Assembly (NCBI RefSeq): GCF_003015185.1
Contig: NZ_CP027860.1
Location: 4,805,001-4,869,000, forward strand
Direction of reading: 5' to 3'
Length of the DNA: 64,000 nt
DNA from: Ahniella affigens
GTDB lineage: Bacteria > Pseudomonadota > Gammaproteobacteria > Xanthomonadales > Ahniellaceae
Shown here: piece after piece, positions 25,302 through 34,468 of the stretch
Position numbering within the stretch: position 1 is the stretch's first letter
Layout of the letters: each line of letters starts with the position of its first letter
Notes under the pieces: generated by a model
Told to the model about the DNA's origin: nothing
What the model saw: the letters and a program-made list of their open reading frames with translations, nothing else
Database searches by the model: none
Made by a program: the position numbers and the translations under genes

Positions 25302-25967
25302 TCAGCGATAGCGTGTTGGATCGGGCAATCCGGCATCATGAAAGCCTTGCGCGCGCAGTCGGCACGCATCACATTTGCCGCACGCCCGACCCTGGTCATC
25401 GGCCTGATAGCAGCTCACGGTAATGCCATAGTCGACGTCCAGTTCGTGCCCTTTGCGGGCGATATCGGCCTTGCTCATCGCGATCAGTGGCGCATGAATG
25501 CTGATCAGTTCGCCATTGACGCCAGCCTTGGTCGCCACTCGCGCCAGATGCTCAAACGCTTCGATGAATGCCGGCCGGCAATCGGGGTAACCAGAATAGT
25601 CGACAGCATTGACGCCACAGAAGATGTCATCGCTGCCTAGTGTCTCCGCCCAGGCCAAGGCCAAAGACAGCATGATCGTGTTACGCGCCGGCACATAGGT
25701 GACGGGAATACCCTGACTCGGCGCTTCCGGAACGGCGATATCGGCGGTCAGTGCCGAGCCGCCAAAGCGGCGAAGGTCGAGCATTTGGACGTGATGTTCC
25801 ACCGCACCCATCGCTTCGGCAACGCGCTTCGCAGCATCGAGCTCGGCGTGATGCCGTTGACCGTAGTCCACACTCAGCGCATGGCAGACAAACCCCATTT
25901 GCCGCGCAATCGCGAGCGTCAACGCAGAATCCATTCCGCCCGAAACCAGCACAACCGCGTGCTTCAT
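25302..25967 (-). CDS. queC: 7-cyano-7-deazaguanine synthase
   Basis: A 221-residue enzyme that converts 7-carboxy-7-deazaguanine to preQ0 with ATP and ammonia, a step towards queuosine in tRNA. The PP-loop [11 protein letters not shown] lies at the N terminus. Zinc ligands C186, C196, C199 and C202 are seen in [17 protein letters not shown]. The conserved [17 protein letters not shown] segment is intact. The start at 25967 overlaps the upstream gene stop as ATGA; the longer frame to 26114 is antisense-free but unsupported. queD, queE and queF are not in the window. Confidence 0.96.
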   Translation of the reverse strand: MKHAVVLVSGGMDSALTLAIARQMGFVCHALSVDYGQRHHAELDAAKRVAEAMGAVEHHVQMLDLRRFGGSALTADIAVPEAPSQGIPVTYVPARNTIMLSLALAWAETLGSDDIFCGVNAVDYSGYPDCRPAFIEAFEHLARVATKAGVNGELISIHAPLIAMSKADIARKGHELDVDYGITVSCYQADDQGRACGKCDACRLRAQGFHDAGLPDPTRYR

Positions 25968-26389
25968 GCCTGCTGCCCCAGCAGCCAGGCGGCGTAGGCC
26001 ATGAACAACCAGAGCGCGATGCAGCTGATCAAGAACGCGTAGAAGCGATGCCAGACTTTGTTGTACGTCACGTGGATGAAGGCATGAATGGCGCGGGCTG
26101 CAACAAAGGCCCAAGCCATTGGCAGCAGCACGCTCTGATCAAGCTTGGCAACCGCAATCACCACCAGGGTGAAGTAAAAGAGCACCGGCGTTTCGAACAG
26201 ATTCGAGTAGTGGTCCAATGCCTTGGTGTTGCTGAGCAGTTGCGCCGCTTGTACCCGACTCGCCACTTTTTGCGGGTGAATCCGCTTGGCTTTCATTTCA
26301 CCGACCCGATCGGTGTACATCCGAATCCAGACCACAAAGGTGATTGCGGCCAGCGCAAAACCGGGCCAGAAAATTGAATGGGCTGACAT
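25964..26389 (-). CDS. MAPEG-family membrane protein
   Basis: A 141-residue protein with four hydrophobic helices of MAPEG type (eicosanoid and glutathione metabolism membrane proteins). Diagnostic parts are [20 protein letters not shown], which carries the N-x-x-E/x-x-P motif region, and [20 protein letters not shown]. Bacterial members are uncharacterised; glutathione-dependent activity is possible. GGAGT lies 6 nt before the ATG at 26389. It overlaps queC by 4 nt, so they are co-translated, though no metabolic link is evident. Confidence 0.82.
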   Translation of the reverse strand: MSAHSIFWPGFALAAITFVVWIRMYTDRVGEMKAKRIHPQKVASRVQAAQLLSNTKALDHYSNLFETPVLFYFTLVVIAVAKLDQSVLLPMAWAFVAARAIHAFIHVTYNKVWHRFYAFLISCIALWLFMAYAAWLLGQQA

Positions 26390-26603
26390 GACGTGACTCC
26401 AGACCTTGAAGCTGCTCATTTTGCCCGCTTGCACACGCCAGGGCGAGCCTCAACATTCATTCTGGCGCATCCAGCCTGAATTCTGTCGGGCTTGGTCACC
26501 GAACCTGCCGAGCAGACCGTTTGGTAGGCGCCGGGAGGTCGACTAGCTAGGCAGGTTTCATTGCCGGTACTGGCGCAGGTCGAGCGAGCGCCGGATCGGG
26601 ACG

Positions 26604-26763
26604 CTAGGGAGGGTCTGAACAAGTCCATCCTGGACTTTCAGACCCGCGATGAGTCCGGCACGTGTCCGGACTCATCGCTCCAGAATCAAGCACTTGCGTG
26701 CTCGATTCTGGGCGGGCCATCCATGGCCCGCATCGCCTCTGAACTTGTTCAGAGGCTCCCTAG
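26604..26763. repeat. 160-bp MITE-like element with five consecutive hairpins
   Basis: The ends are near-perfect 20-bp terminal inverted repeats: CTAGGGAGGGTCTGAACAAG (26604-26623) against CTTGTTCAGAGGCTCCCTAG (26744-26763), two mismatches. Inside are five hairpins in a row: 26611-26645, 26646-26678, 26680-26711, 26712-26731 and 26735-26756, leaving almost no unpaired base. No coding capacity and no clear target-site duplication are seen. It lies between the end of the ECF gene and the MAPEG promoter. Confidence 0.7.
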
Positions 26764-26785
26764 GCCCTCGTCGGATCGCCTTGGA

Positions 26786-27358
26786 TCAATGGCCCTTCAT
26801 GCGCTCGGAGAGCCAGGATCGCGCTTGGTTCCAGTCGCGCTGGGCAGTCCGGAGACTCACCCCCAGCGCATCTGCCGTCTCTTGTTCGCTCAAACCGGCA
26901 AAGTAGCGACACTCAAACACACGCGCAGCTTTCGGGTGTTCAAGCTCCAGTTTGGCAAGCAGGTCGTCCAGCTCGACCATGTCGCTCGCTTCGGCTTCGA
27001 GTTGCGCGTCGACCTTTTCCAGGCCCGTATGCGCAGCACCGGCACCACGTTTGTCGGCCAGCCGCTCGCGCGCGTAGTCGCACAACACCTGGCGCATGAT
27101 GCGGGCAGCGAGATTCAGGAAGTGCTGCTTGGACTCGACCCGCCCGGAAACCGACTCACGAATCCGCAGGTAGCATTCGTGGACGAGTACCGTCGCGCTC
27201 ATGGTGCGGTCGCGGCCGCGGTTGGCGCCTGACAACTGCGCGCCCGCAAGGCGCCGCAAGTCGTCGTAAATCAGGGCGATCAGCCGCGCCGAGGCGTCGG
27301 TGTCGCCACCTTTGAACTCGGCCAGGATGCGGGAAAAATCTCGGGTCGGCGCATTCAT
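26786..27358 (-). CDS. ECF-family sigma factor, kinase-linked (ECF43-like) type (second copy)
   Basis: A 190-residue sigma factor of the same group as that at 20.5 kb: sigma-2 (about 20-100, TVLVHECYLRIRE, KQHFLNLAARIMRQVLCDYARERLADKRG) and sigma-4 (about 130-185, LSEQETADALGVSLRTAQRDWNQARSWL). Thr56 in TMSATVLVHE is at the position expected for the phosphorylated threonine of EcfK/EcfP-like factors (inference). No anti-sigma gene adjoins. It lies 134 nt downstream of a large secreted BNR protein on the same strand, with a hairpin between them. A MITE-like element follows it. Confidence 0.87.
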   Translation of the reverse strand: MNAPTRDFSRILAEFKGGDTDASARLIALIYDDLRRLAGAQLSGANRGRDRTMSATVLVHECYLRIRESVSGRVESKQHFLNLAARIMRQVLCDYARERLADKRGAGAAHTGLEKVDAQLEAEASDMVELDDLLAKLELEHPKAARVFECRYFAGLSEQETADALGVSLRTAQRDWNQARSWLSERMKGH

Positions 27359-27422
27359 GCCGGCATCCTAGCAGGCCTTTGGGTCGGCGCTGAGGTTCGA
27401 ACCGTGACATCGCAACACGAAC

Positions 27423-27446
27423 GCGCCCGGCACTCGTGCCGGGCGC
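27423..27446. terminator. Hairpin between the BNR gene and the ECF gene
   Basis: GCGCCCGGCA and TGCCGGGCGC form a perfect 10-bp stem with a 4-nt loop, 46 nt after the leftward BNR stop. The trailing sequence is only weakly T-rich (GTTCGTGTTG on the leftward strand), so termination may be partial. Confidence 0.55.
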
Positions 27447-27492
27447 GGGACGGTCAGGACCGACTGCAAGATGCAGCCGGTCCGCCTTGGGT

Positions 27493-30429
27493 TCAATCGT
27501 CCCGACCGCGGAGCTTGGGGGCGTCCGGCGCACGCGCGCGAAACGGCTCGGGCGCATCGATCTGCAGGGAACCCTCAGCATGATGACGACCTTGGGTGAA
27601 TTTCAGCGTATAAGCCCCCGGCAGCGCCAACAGACGGTGGCCGAGCCGCACAGATTCCGCGTAAGGGTGCTTGGCCAGTTCGCCCTCAGTGCTCTTTGGC
27701 TTACCGGCCTTTTTCGATGCCGCCGCTTCGGCCTTCAGCGCCAGGGCTTGGTCCACTTGCGCGTTCCACGTCAGCTGGTTGAGCCCCGCTTTGGCGTCCT
27801 GGCTCACGTTCTGCACCGTGTGACCATTACTGTCGACAATCGCAACGGAAACGGTGCCGGCCGCTGCTGCCCAATAGCTCACCGTGACTTGCGGTAGATA
27901 GGCGCTCTCGTCGAACCACAGACTCGGCCGCGCACGCCATTCCCGCGAGGCACTGAGCTTGTCGATGTAGAACACGTGCAGGGGCTCGGCCTGGACCTTA
28001 GCGCTGAGCTCCTGAACGGGCAGCACGTCGATGACGAACGCGCTACGGCCATGCGTCCCCGCGACCAACTCGCGATCGCGCGGATGGACCATCAGGTCAT
28101 GGACGGGCACGTTTGGCAAACCCGAATTCATGACTTGCCACGATTGACCACGGTCGAGTGATACATACACACTGCGGTCGGTGCCGACATAGAGCACATT
28201 CTCGCTGACCGGATCTTCGCGCACGACATTGATTGTTTCCTGCGGCAGATTCGCGGCGATCGACTGCCATGTCTTGCCCAGATCCTCGCTAACCCACAGA
28301 TACGGCGTGATGGAATCTTCACGATAAGCGTTCATCGCCAAATAGGCGCGATCGCGTTGATGGCTCGATGCGACCACGCGCGACACCCACTTGCCAGGCA
28401 AGCCCGCCGACACATTGCGCCAGTCATTGCCACCGCCGGTGGTCACCCAGACTTGGCCATCGTCCGTCCCGGCCCAGATCAAGCCGAACTGCTTCGTAGA
28501 TTCTGAGATGCTGGTGATCGTCGCGAACGGCACGTCGCCACGCACCTTGCTGACGGTCAGATCGTCGCTGATCGCAGTCCAGTGTTTGCCGCGATCCATT
28601 GAGCGGAACAACTTGTTGGCACCGAAGTAGACGATGTCCGGATTGTGCTTGGACAGGACAACGGGCGTGTTCCAGTTGTAGCGCAATGCGGGCTCACCCA
28701 GCTTTTCGCGCGGCCGCACTTCGCCACCACCCTCGCCTTCCTTGCGGTAGTAGCCGAACTGGTAACCGGTGTAGGCGCTGTTGTCGCGCGGGTCTACGGC
28801 TACGTGCATGCCATCACCGCCGCCGATGAACTGGAAGTCCTCGCCGAGTTCCCAGCGGGACTTCGAAGAACCTTTCACTGTGCCATTGTCCTGCAGACCG
28901 CCGTAAACGTTGTAAGGCTCGGCCATGTCCACGTTGATCGTGTAGAACTGCCCCACGGGCTGCGCATCAAGCTTCAGCCAGGTTTTGCCGCCGTCGTAAC
29001 TGATGTCGGCACCGCCGTCATTGCCATTGATGATCCGCTGCGGATTGCTGGTGTCGATCCACCAAGCATGGTGGTCGACATGCACGTCCGGGTCGTTCAG
29101 ACCGCTGAAGGTTTTGCCGCCATCGGCCGAGGTCACCATCGGCACGCCCGTGACATAGATCCGATTGGCGTCGGTCGGGGACACGCGAATCTGGCCGAAA
29201 TAGTACCCGTACGTGTAGGTGACTTCGGTCAGTGGCTTGTCGTGCGTGCGCTTCCAACTCGCGCCGCCATCTTCGGATCGATAGATCTCCAAGCCACGGA
29301 CATCGGCGTTGAACAGAGCCGCTTCAGCATCGTTCAGTGCCGCCACGAGATCAGCGACCTTCAGCTTGTCTGACTTGATATCGGCAATCAGCGACTTGGC
29401 GTCGATGCTAACGTCGAAATCGTTGCTGCGGATGAACGCCTCGATCTCATCGGGGTCCTGGCGCAGGAACTCGTCCTTGCTCATGGTCTTCAGGCGGCGC
29501 GGCGTCAGCGGCCGATCGCCGAGGTCCTGCTCGCTGGCGGGCAGGTCATCCCAGTTGTCGACGCTGGCATAAAGCACACCGGGCGTTGTCGACACCGCGA
29601 GCCCTATGCGGCCAACGTGTTTGCCTTGCGGGAACCCGTTGCCCAGCTTGGTCCAGGTCTTGCCGCCATCAGTGGATTTCCAGACACCGGAGCCTGGCCC
29701 GGATTCATTCAAATTCCAGGGTTTGCGCGAACGCTCCCACGTCGCGGCATAGAGCGTGTCGGATTGATTGGGGTCGAAGGCCAGATCAATGGCACCCGTG
29801 TAGCCTTCGGTCTTCAGGACATGATTCCAGCTCGCGCCGGCATCGTCGCTACAGAGCACACCACGCCGACCACCCTCGCTGTAAAGCTTGCCCAAGGCCG
29901 CCACGCAAACATGGTTGCCGTTCTTTGGGTGCACCACGATCCGGGCAATGCGATCGACATCGGTCAGCCCGGCATGGCGGAAATTCGCACCACCGTCATC
30001 GGACACGAATACGCCCATACCGCCATAGTTGGAGCGGGCGGAATTCGCCTCGCCACTGCCGATCCAAAGACGGTTCGGATTACTTGGATCCACCGCGATA
30101 TCGCCAGTCACCATCGACGGCAACCGGTCTGACAACGGCGCAAAGCTGACGCCATTGTTCGTGGTCTTCCAGACGCCGCCGGTGGCATACGCCAGATAAA
30201 AACTGTATGGCTCGCCGGGCACGACTTCGACATCGACCACGCGCCCGCCCTGGATGGTTGGGCCGATCGAGCGCCAGTTCAGACCATTGAGTTTGGACGC
30301 CGCGACCATTTTCTGATGCGCCGCATACGCCTGCCAATGCGGGTCGTTGGCGTCCTTCGAATCCAGCGCCGGCGCCAACGCCGGAATCAACAATGCAGCA
30401 ATGAAGCCCGCTAGTGGTGTCTTGGACAT
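27493..30429 (-). CDS. Secreted BNR/sortilin-like beta-propeller protein
   Basis: A 978-residue exported protein with signal peptide (SKTPLAGFIAALLIPALAPALDS). Many Asp-box (BNR) motifs of the S-x-D-x-G-x-T/S-W type recur, such as KSTDGGKTWTKLG, RSEDGGASWKRTH, SADGGKTFSG, SYDGGKTWLKL and VSEDLGKTWQSI, implying one or two large beta-propellers as in sortilin/VPS10 and family 74 glycosidases. The C-terminal 180 residues look like an Ig-like domain plus a Lys/Ala-rich linker. Catalytic aspartates of xyloglucanases cannot be assigned, so enzymatic activity is open. GGAGGGAG precedes the ATG at 30429; the frame extends upstream to 30519 without a signal peptide. Confidence 0.82.
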   Translation of the reverse strand: MSKTPLAGFIAALLIPALAPALDSKDANDPHWQAYAAHQKMVAASKLNGLNWRSIGPTIQGGRVVDVEVVPGEPYSFYLAYATGGVWKTTNNGVSFAPLSDRLPSMVTGDIAVDPSNPNRLWIGSGEANSARSNYGGMGVFVSDDGGANFRHAGLTDVDRIARIVVHPKNGNHVCVAALGKLYSEGGRRGVLCSDDAGASWNHVLKTEGYTGAIDLAFDPNQSDTLYAATWERSRKPWNLNESGPGSGVWKSTDGGKTWTKLGNGFPQGKHVGRIGLAVSTTPGVLYASVDNWDDLPASEQDLGDRPLTPRRLKTMSKDEFLRQDPDEIEAFIRSNDFDVSIDAKSLIADIKSDKLKVADLVAALNDAEAALFNADVRGLEIYRSEDGGASWKRTHDKPLTEVTYTYGYYFGQIRVSPTDANRIYVTGVPMVTSADGGKTFSGLNDPDVHVDHHAWWIDTSNPQRIINGNDGGADISYDGGKTWLKLDAQPVGQFYTINVDMAEPYNVYGGLQDNGTVKGSSKSRWELGEDFQFIGGGDGMHVAVDPRDNSAYTGYQFGYYRKEGEGGGEVRPREKLGEPALRYNWNTPVVLSKHNPDIVYFGANKLFRSMDRGKHWTAISDDLTVSKVRGDVPFATITSISESTKQFGLIWAGTDDGQVWVTTGGGNDWRNVSAGLPGKWVSRVVASSHQRDRAYLAMNAYREDSITPYLWVSEDLGKTWQSIAANLPQETINVVREDPVSENVLYVGTDRSVYVSLDRGQSWQVMNSGLPNVPVHDLMVHPRDRELVAGTHGRSAFVIDVLPVQELSAKVQAEPLHVFYIDKLSASREWRARPSLWFDESAYLPQVTVSYWAAAAGTVSVAIVDSNGHTVQNVSQDAKAGLNQLTWNAQVDQALALKAEAAASKKAGKPKSTEGELAKHPYAESVRLGHRLLALPGAYTLKFTQGRHHAEGSLQIDAPEPFRARAPDAPKLRGRDD

Positions 30430-30500
30430 GCGCTCCCTCCAGGAAAGCCCCGACCATATCCAACTTGCGGCGGATTCGCCACGGCAGAAAGGCCCGTGCG

Positions 30501-30550
30501 GACAAACGTCCACAATCATGACAAACGAGAGTCCACGATCATGACAAACG
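30501..30550. promoter_or_regulatory. Direct repeats between BNR gene and M50 peptidase gene
   Basis: GTCCACAATCATGACAAACG (30508-30527) and GTCCACGATCATGACAAACG (30531-30550) are near-identical with a 23-nt period, and GACAAACG also occurs at 30501-30508. The repeats sit in the divergent promoter region and look like tandem operator sites. No regulator can be named. Confidence 0.4.
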
Positions 30551-30622
30551 GGGCATGTCGCGGTTCTGTGCGGGCGCTAGCGTGACCACCAAGTTGCGGT
30601 AGGTCCGCAAGGGCAGGCGTCA

Positions 30623-31729
30623 GTGAACAAGTCGAAGCAGATGGGCATTTCCATGGTAGTCGGCGGGGCGATTGGCGCATTGGGTGTCTTCGTAGGCCGC
30701 CAGGCTGGCTTCCATACTGAGTCCAGAGCTGCCGTTCGGGCGGTGCTCGACATCGGCGTGTGGTGGGTGTTCATCTGGTGGACGATCGCCGTCCTGATTC
30801 ACGAAATCGGCCACATGCTGGCGGGTTTTTCCCAGCGAATGGGCTTTCTGTTTCTGACGGTCGGACCGTTCCGTCTGCGGCAGTCAGTGAGCGGCCTGCG
30901 CTTTGAATGGGCGGGCTTCGGCATGGGTTTTGGTGGCTTGACTGCGATGATGCCTAATGCGGACGCTGACCTCAGCCGGCAATTGCGCGTATTGGTCCTG
31001 GGCGGGCCGTTGGCTAGCCTGCTGCTTTGTGCGGTCGGCGGGATGATGATCCTGACGGCGGGCCCGCTGTCCGTTCACGGATATATGCTGTTCTTCGTCA
31101 GCGCCTTCATCTTCGGCATCACCGTCCTGCCCATGAAAATCGGCCCGATGCAAACCGATGGCGCCCAATTCGTGGCCCTGCAGCAAGGGAGCCGGGAAGT
31201 GCAGGTCCGCCATCAGGTGATTGCGTTGTACGGACAATCGGCGAATGGCGTGCGCCCGCGCGATTGGGACCCCCGCACGCTTGCCGATCTGGCATCACTG
31301 CAAAGCGACGACAAGCGGCAATTGGCGATGATTGCGTGGATGCGTTATCAACATGCACTGGATGCACGCCGCCTTACTGATGCCGAGGCGGCACTCAACG
31401 ATCTCCTGGCGCACCCGGATGTGTTCGGCGGCGGCTTTGACCAAGCGGTGGCGGTTGAAGGCGCGTATTTTCATGCCCGCTACAAGCGCAATATTGATAC
31501 CGCCGAGCAGTGGTTGGCGAAGAGCCAGGGCGGTTCGGTTGAGCCTGCGATGCGGCAACTTGCGAAGGCCGCCTTGGCTTTTGCCAAAGGCAATGCGGAT
31601 CAGGCCCGGATTGATGCCGAAGCGGGGCTGCTGCAGCTCGCGAAGGGCTCAAGCCTTGGCATCAATCAATTGATCGAATCCGAATTACGGGGATTGATCG
31701 ATGCCGCGTCAGGCGGTGCAGCGGTCTGA
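30623..31729 (+). CDS. M50-family membrane metalloprotease-like protein
   Basis: A 368-residue integral membrane protein. H60-E-I-G-H64 lies within a hydrophobic helix (FIWWTIAVLIHEIGHMLAGF), the zinc site of site-2-type proteases. The third ligand is probably D179 in LPMKIGPMQTDGAQF, the counterpart of the family's PDG motif. The last 170 residues are soluble and helical with repeat-like character (DAEAALNDLLAHPDVFGGG), suggesting TPR-type protein binding. The chosen start is GTG at 30623; ATG at 30641 is an alternative. It is divergent from the BNR gene. The substrate is unknown. Confidence 0.78.
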   Translation: MNKSKQMGISMVVGGAIGALGVFVGRQAGFHTESRAAVRAVLDIGVWWVFIWWTIAVLIHEIGHMLAGFSQRMGFLFLTVGPFRLRQSVSGLRFEWAGFGMGFGGLTAMMPNADADLSRQLRVLVLGGPLASLLLCAVGGMMILTAGPLSVHGYMLFFVSAFIFGITVLPMKIGPMQTDGAQFVALQQGSREVQVRHQVIALYGQSANGVRPRDWDPRTLADLASLQSDDKRQLAMIAWMRYQHALDARRLTDAEAALNDLLAHPDVFGGGFDQAVAVEGAYFHARYKRNIDTAEQWLAKSQGGSVEPAMRQLAKAALAFAKGNADQARIDAEAGLLQLAKGSSLGINQLIESELRGLIDAASGGAAV

Positions 31730-31746
31730 AACCCCGCAGCGAGGAC

Positions 31747-33381
31747 TCAAAAGCTCGACTGCGTCCGTACCAGCAGTTGCACTTTGTCGATTGACGGATC
31801 ACCGTCCAACGGTGTCGCCAGGTCGATATGAATCACCTTGGCAAGCGAGCTTCGGGTGTTGAACAGACGCAAGCCAATGCCAACGTCCCGGAGTGTGCCG
31901 CTCGGGTCTGGTCGACCGTCAAAATGGTTCGCGCCGACATCCGCAAAGACCGCGGCGCCGACCTTGAACAACTGCCACGGGTACCAGTCGGTATAAAAGC
32001 GCTGCTCGGCGCTGAACAGGCTGATCTTGTCGCCGCTCGCATAGCGAAGCGGATACCCACGCAAGCCGTTGTCACCGCCCAAGTACAACGCGTGATCGGC
32101 GTCCAGATTCTGGCCTTTGACCAGTTGGTAGCTGAAATGCGACGTGGTCAGGTCGTTCCAGCGATAGTCCCACCGAAGGTCCAACTGCGAACGCCCGTCG
32201 CGAAGCCCCTGATCGGTGCGACGCCCGGACAAGTCCACATTGACGCCGATGCTTGAGAAGTCATTCAGCTGAAACGTTCGACTGGCCAGAAACCGGTAGA
32301 CCCAGCTGTCTTCCCCCGCGCCAAACGACTCTCGGCTCGCACCGATCCGCAATGACGCATACCAGCCGAGTTGCAGGTCTTCGGTCTTGCCCATGGCATC
32401 GCGATTTTCGGTCGTCGCAAACTTGTCCTCGGCATATTCCAGGCCGACAAACGGATATACGAGATCGCGCGGCGCGAGATCGATTGTCGGCAGCGGTGAC
32501 AGGTCAGCGAGACGTTGGAACAGGGCCTGGTCTTCTGCAAGACCCACATACCAGCGCAACGCCTTCGTCCGCGTGGGCGTGGTGTGACCGAGATCGATGG
32601 CACGCCCAAGACTCACCTCGGCGCGCCGCGCATCGACCGCAAACCCTTCGGTCTTCTCGCCAAGCTCGTAAAGATACTGATCATACGTCTGGTCGGACGC
32701 GCCCAACGAAAACGCCCAAGGCGTGTCGAATGCGTAGAACGGCCGGGCAGCGCTGAATGCGTAAGCGCGGCCGTCCGAGTTGTCGGCATAAGACACGTTG
32801 GCGCGCCAGCGCCGTGAGCCGAGCTCCGGCGTGACCAGATCAAACTCCTCGCCACTGCGATCGACGGAGTCGAAGTAGCTGAGCGAAATGGAGTAGCCCA
32901 TACCAAGGAGGTTTGACTCCTTGATGCCGAACGAGGACTTGTTCTGGCCACCCGATCGACCGAACGAGATTTCCGGCTCCAGACTCCAGACGTCCTGCGT
33001 GCGCACTTCCACGTCCACTTCCTGGCCGCGCACGGCAACGACTCGGATTTTGGCGTCCTGAATCTGTTTTCGGCCCCGCAACAGGCGTTCGGATTCGGCC
33101 AGCAACCTGGGCTGGAACGCCTCTCCGGACTTGAACAGCAGGACCCGGCGGATCGTCTCCTGCCGAGTGTCGATGTGCAGACGGTTGGCCAGACGGTAAA
33201 CCGCCTTGTCCTCACCGGGTCGGCTTGGATCAAACACGTCACCGGGCACAATCGTGATCGTTCCGATCCGGGCGCCGGATTGGGCCAGCGTTTTCAACTC
33301 GGCGGCCGTGGGGGTCGTCACGTCAGCTGCAACACAAACCACTGAAGACAGCCCAAGAAACAAGGAGATGGCGATGCGCAT
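31747..33381 (-). CDS. Outer-membrane POTRA/Omp85-like (surface antigen) protein
   Basis: A 544-residue protein with a signal peptide (MRIAISLFLGLSSVVCVAAD). It has a POTRA-like region around residues 35-135 (ITIVPGDVFDPSRP, LRGRKQIQDAKIRVVAVRGQEVDVEVRTQDVW) and a C-terminal beta barrel ending in QSSF, the final Phe expected for BAM substrates. Within the barrel, GLRGYPLRYASGDKISLFSAEQR resembles the L6 loop V/I-R-G-Y/F motif of the Omp85 superfamily. With a single POTRA it is closer to surface-antigen or patatin-associated barrels than to BamA, which has five. The start at 33381 follows from the signal peptide; the long frame to 34194 is shadow over glyQ. Confidence 0.82.
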   Translation of the reverse strand: MRIAISLFLGLSSVVCVAADVTTPTAAELKTLAQSGARIGTITIVPGDVFDPSRPGEDKAVYRLANRLHIDTRQETIRRVLLFKSGEAFQPRLLAESERLLRGRKQIQDAKIRVVAVRGQEVDVEVRTQDVWSLEPEISFGRSGGQNKSSFGIKESNLLGMGYSISLSYFDSVDRSGEEFDLVTPELGSRRWRANVSYADNSDGRAYAFSAARPFYAFDTPWAFSLGASDQTYDQYLYELGEKTEGFAVDARRAEVSLGRAIDLGHTTPTRTKALRWYVGLAEDQALFQRLADLSPLPTIDLAPRDLVYPFVGLEYAEDKFATTENRDAMGKTEDLQLGWYASLRIGASRESFGAGEDSWVYRFLASRTFQLNDFSSIGVNVDLSGRRTDQGLRDGRSQLDLRWDYRWNDLTTSHFSYQLVKGQNLDADHALYLGGDNGLRGYPLRYASGDKISLFSAEQRFYTDWYPWQLFKVGAAVFADVGANHFDGRPDPSGTLRDVGIGLRLFNTRSSLAKVIHIDLATPLDGDPSIDKVQLLVRTQSSF

Positions 33382-33564
33382 GCGCGGTTCTCGTGCTGGT
33401 GTAATGGGCACTTTCGGACGTTGACCGTGTGGATTCCGTAAAGCCGAGACGTGATGATCGTCAGCAATCGTCTCGACAGCGTTTGCGGGGCAAGCACCTT
33501 CGGCGTCCGCCAAGACCGCGCCAGCCGCTATACTCAGCGGCTTTCCTGCCGAATCGGCCTGACC

Positions 33565-34458
33565 ATGAATGCCCTGACGTTTCAAGATGTGATCCAAACC
33601 CTGAATCGGTACTGGGCCGACCAGGGCTGTGTGTTGATCCAGCCCCTGGACACCGAAGTAGGCGCTGGCACGTTTCATCCGGCCACCTTTTTGCGCGCAC
33701 TCGGCCCCGAGCCCTGGCGCGCTGCCTATGTGCAACCGTCGCGCCGTCCGACCGATGGCCGCTATGGTGAGAACCCGAATCGTCTGCAGCATTACTACCA
33801 GTATCAGGTGGTACTGAAGCCAAATCCCGAGGACATTCTCGAGCTCTATATCGGGTCGCTGAAGGCACTCGGCATCGACCCACTGACGCATGATCTGCGC
33901 TTTGTCGAGGACAACTGGGAATCGCCAACACTCGGCGCCTGGGGCCTCGGCTGGGAAGTCTGGCTGAACGGTATGGAAGTCACGCAGTTCACGTACTTCC
34001 AGCAGGCCGGTGGCCTCGATTGCAAGCCGGTTACGGGCGAAATCACGTATGGTCTGGAACGGCTGGCGATGTACCTGCAGAACGTCAACAACGTCTATGA
34101 CCTCATCTGGGTCAAAGGTCCGCAGGGCACGGTCACGTATGGCGACGTGTATCACCAGAACGAAGTCGAGCAGAGCACCTATAACTTCGAACATGCGAAT
34201 GTCGAAGCCTTGTTCAACTGGTTTACGGTCTGCGAACAGGAAGCGCTGAAGCTGGTCGAGAAAGGCCTGCCGTTACCGGCTTATGATCAAGTCTGCAAGG
34301 CCAGCCATAGTTTCAACTTGCTCGATGCCCGCCGCGCGATCAGCGTGACCGAGCGTCAGCGTTACATCCTGCGGGTGCGCACGATCGCGAAAGCGGTCGC
34401 CGAGTGCTACTACGCGCAACGCGAGCGCCTGGGTTTTCCTGGCGTGAAGAAGGCTTGA
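33565..34458 (+). CDS. glyQ: Glycyl-tRNA synthetase alpha subunit
   Basis: A 297-residue class II catalytic subunit of the alpha2beta2 glycyl-tRNA synthetase. The family opening [22 protein letters not shown] is followed by [42 protein letters not shown] and [21 protein letters not shown], which form the active site. Start at 33565, about 30 nt after a TATACT box (33529-33534) without a clear -35. glyS follows after 10 nt. Confidence 0.98.
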   Translation: MNALTFQDVIQTLNRYWADQGCVLIQPLDTEVGAGTFHPATFLRALGPEPWRAAYVQPSRRPTDGRYGENPNRLQHYYQYQVVLKPNPEDILELYIGSLKALGIDPLTHDLRFVEDNWESPTLGAWGLGWEVWLNGMEVTQFTYFQQAGGLDCKPVTGEITYGLERLAMYLQNVNNVYDLIWVKGPQGTVTYGDVYHQNEVEQSTYNFEHANVEALFNWFTVCEQEALKLVEKGLPLPAYDQVCKASHSFNLLDARRAISVTERQRYILRVRTIAKAVAECYYAQRERLGFPGVKKA

Positions 34459-34468
34459 GGGCAAGACC

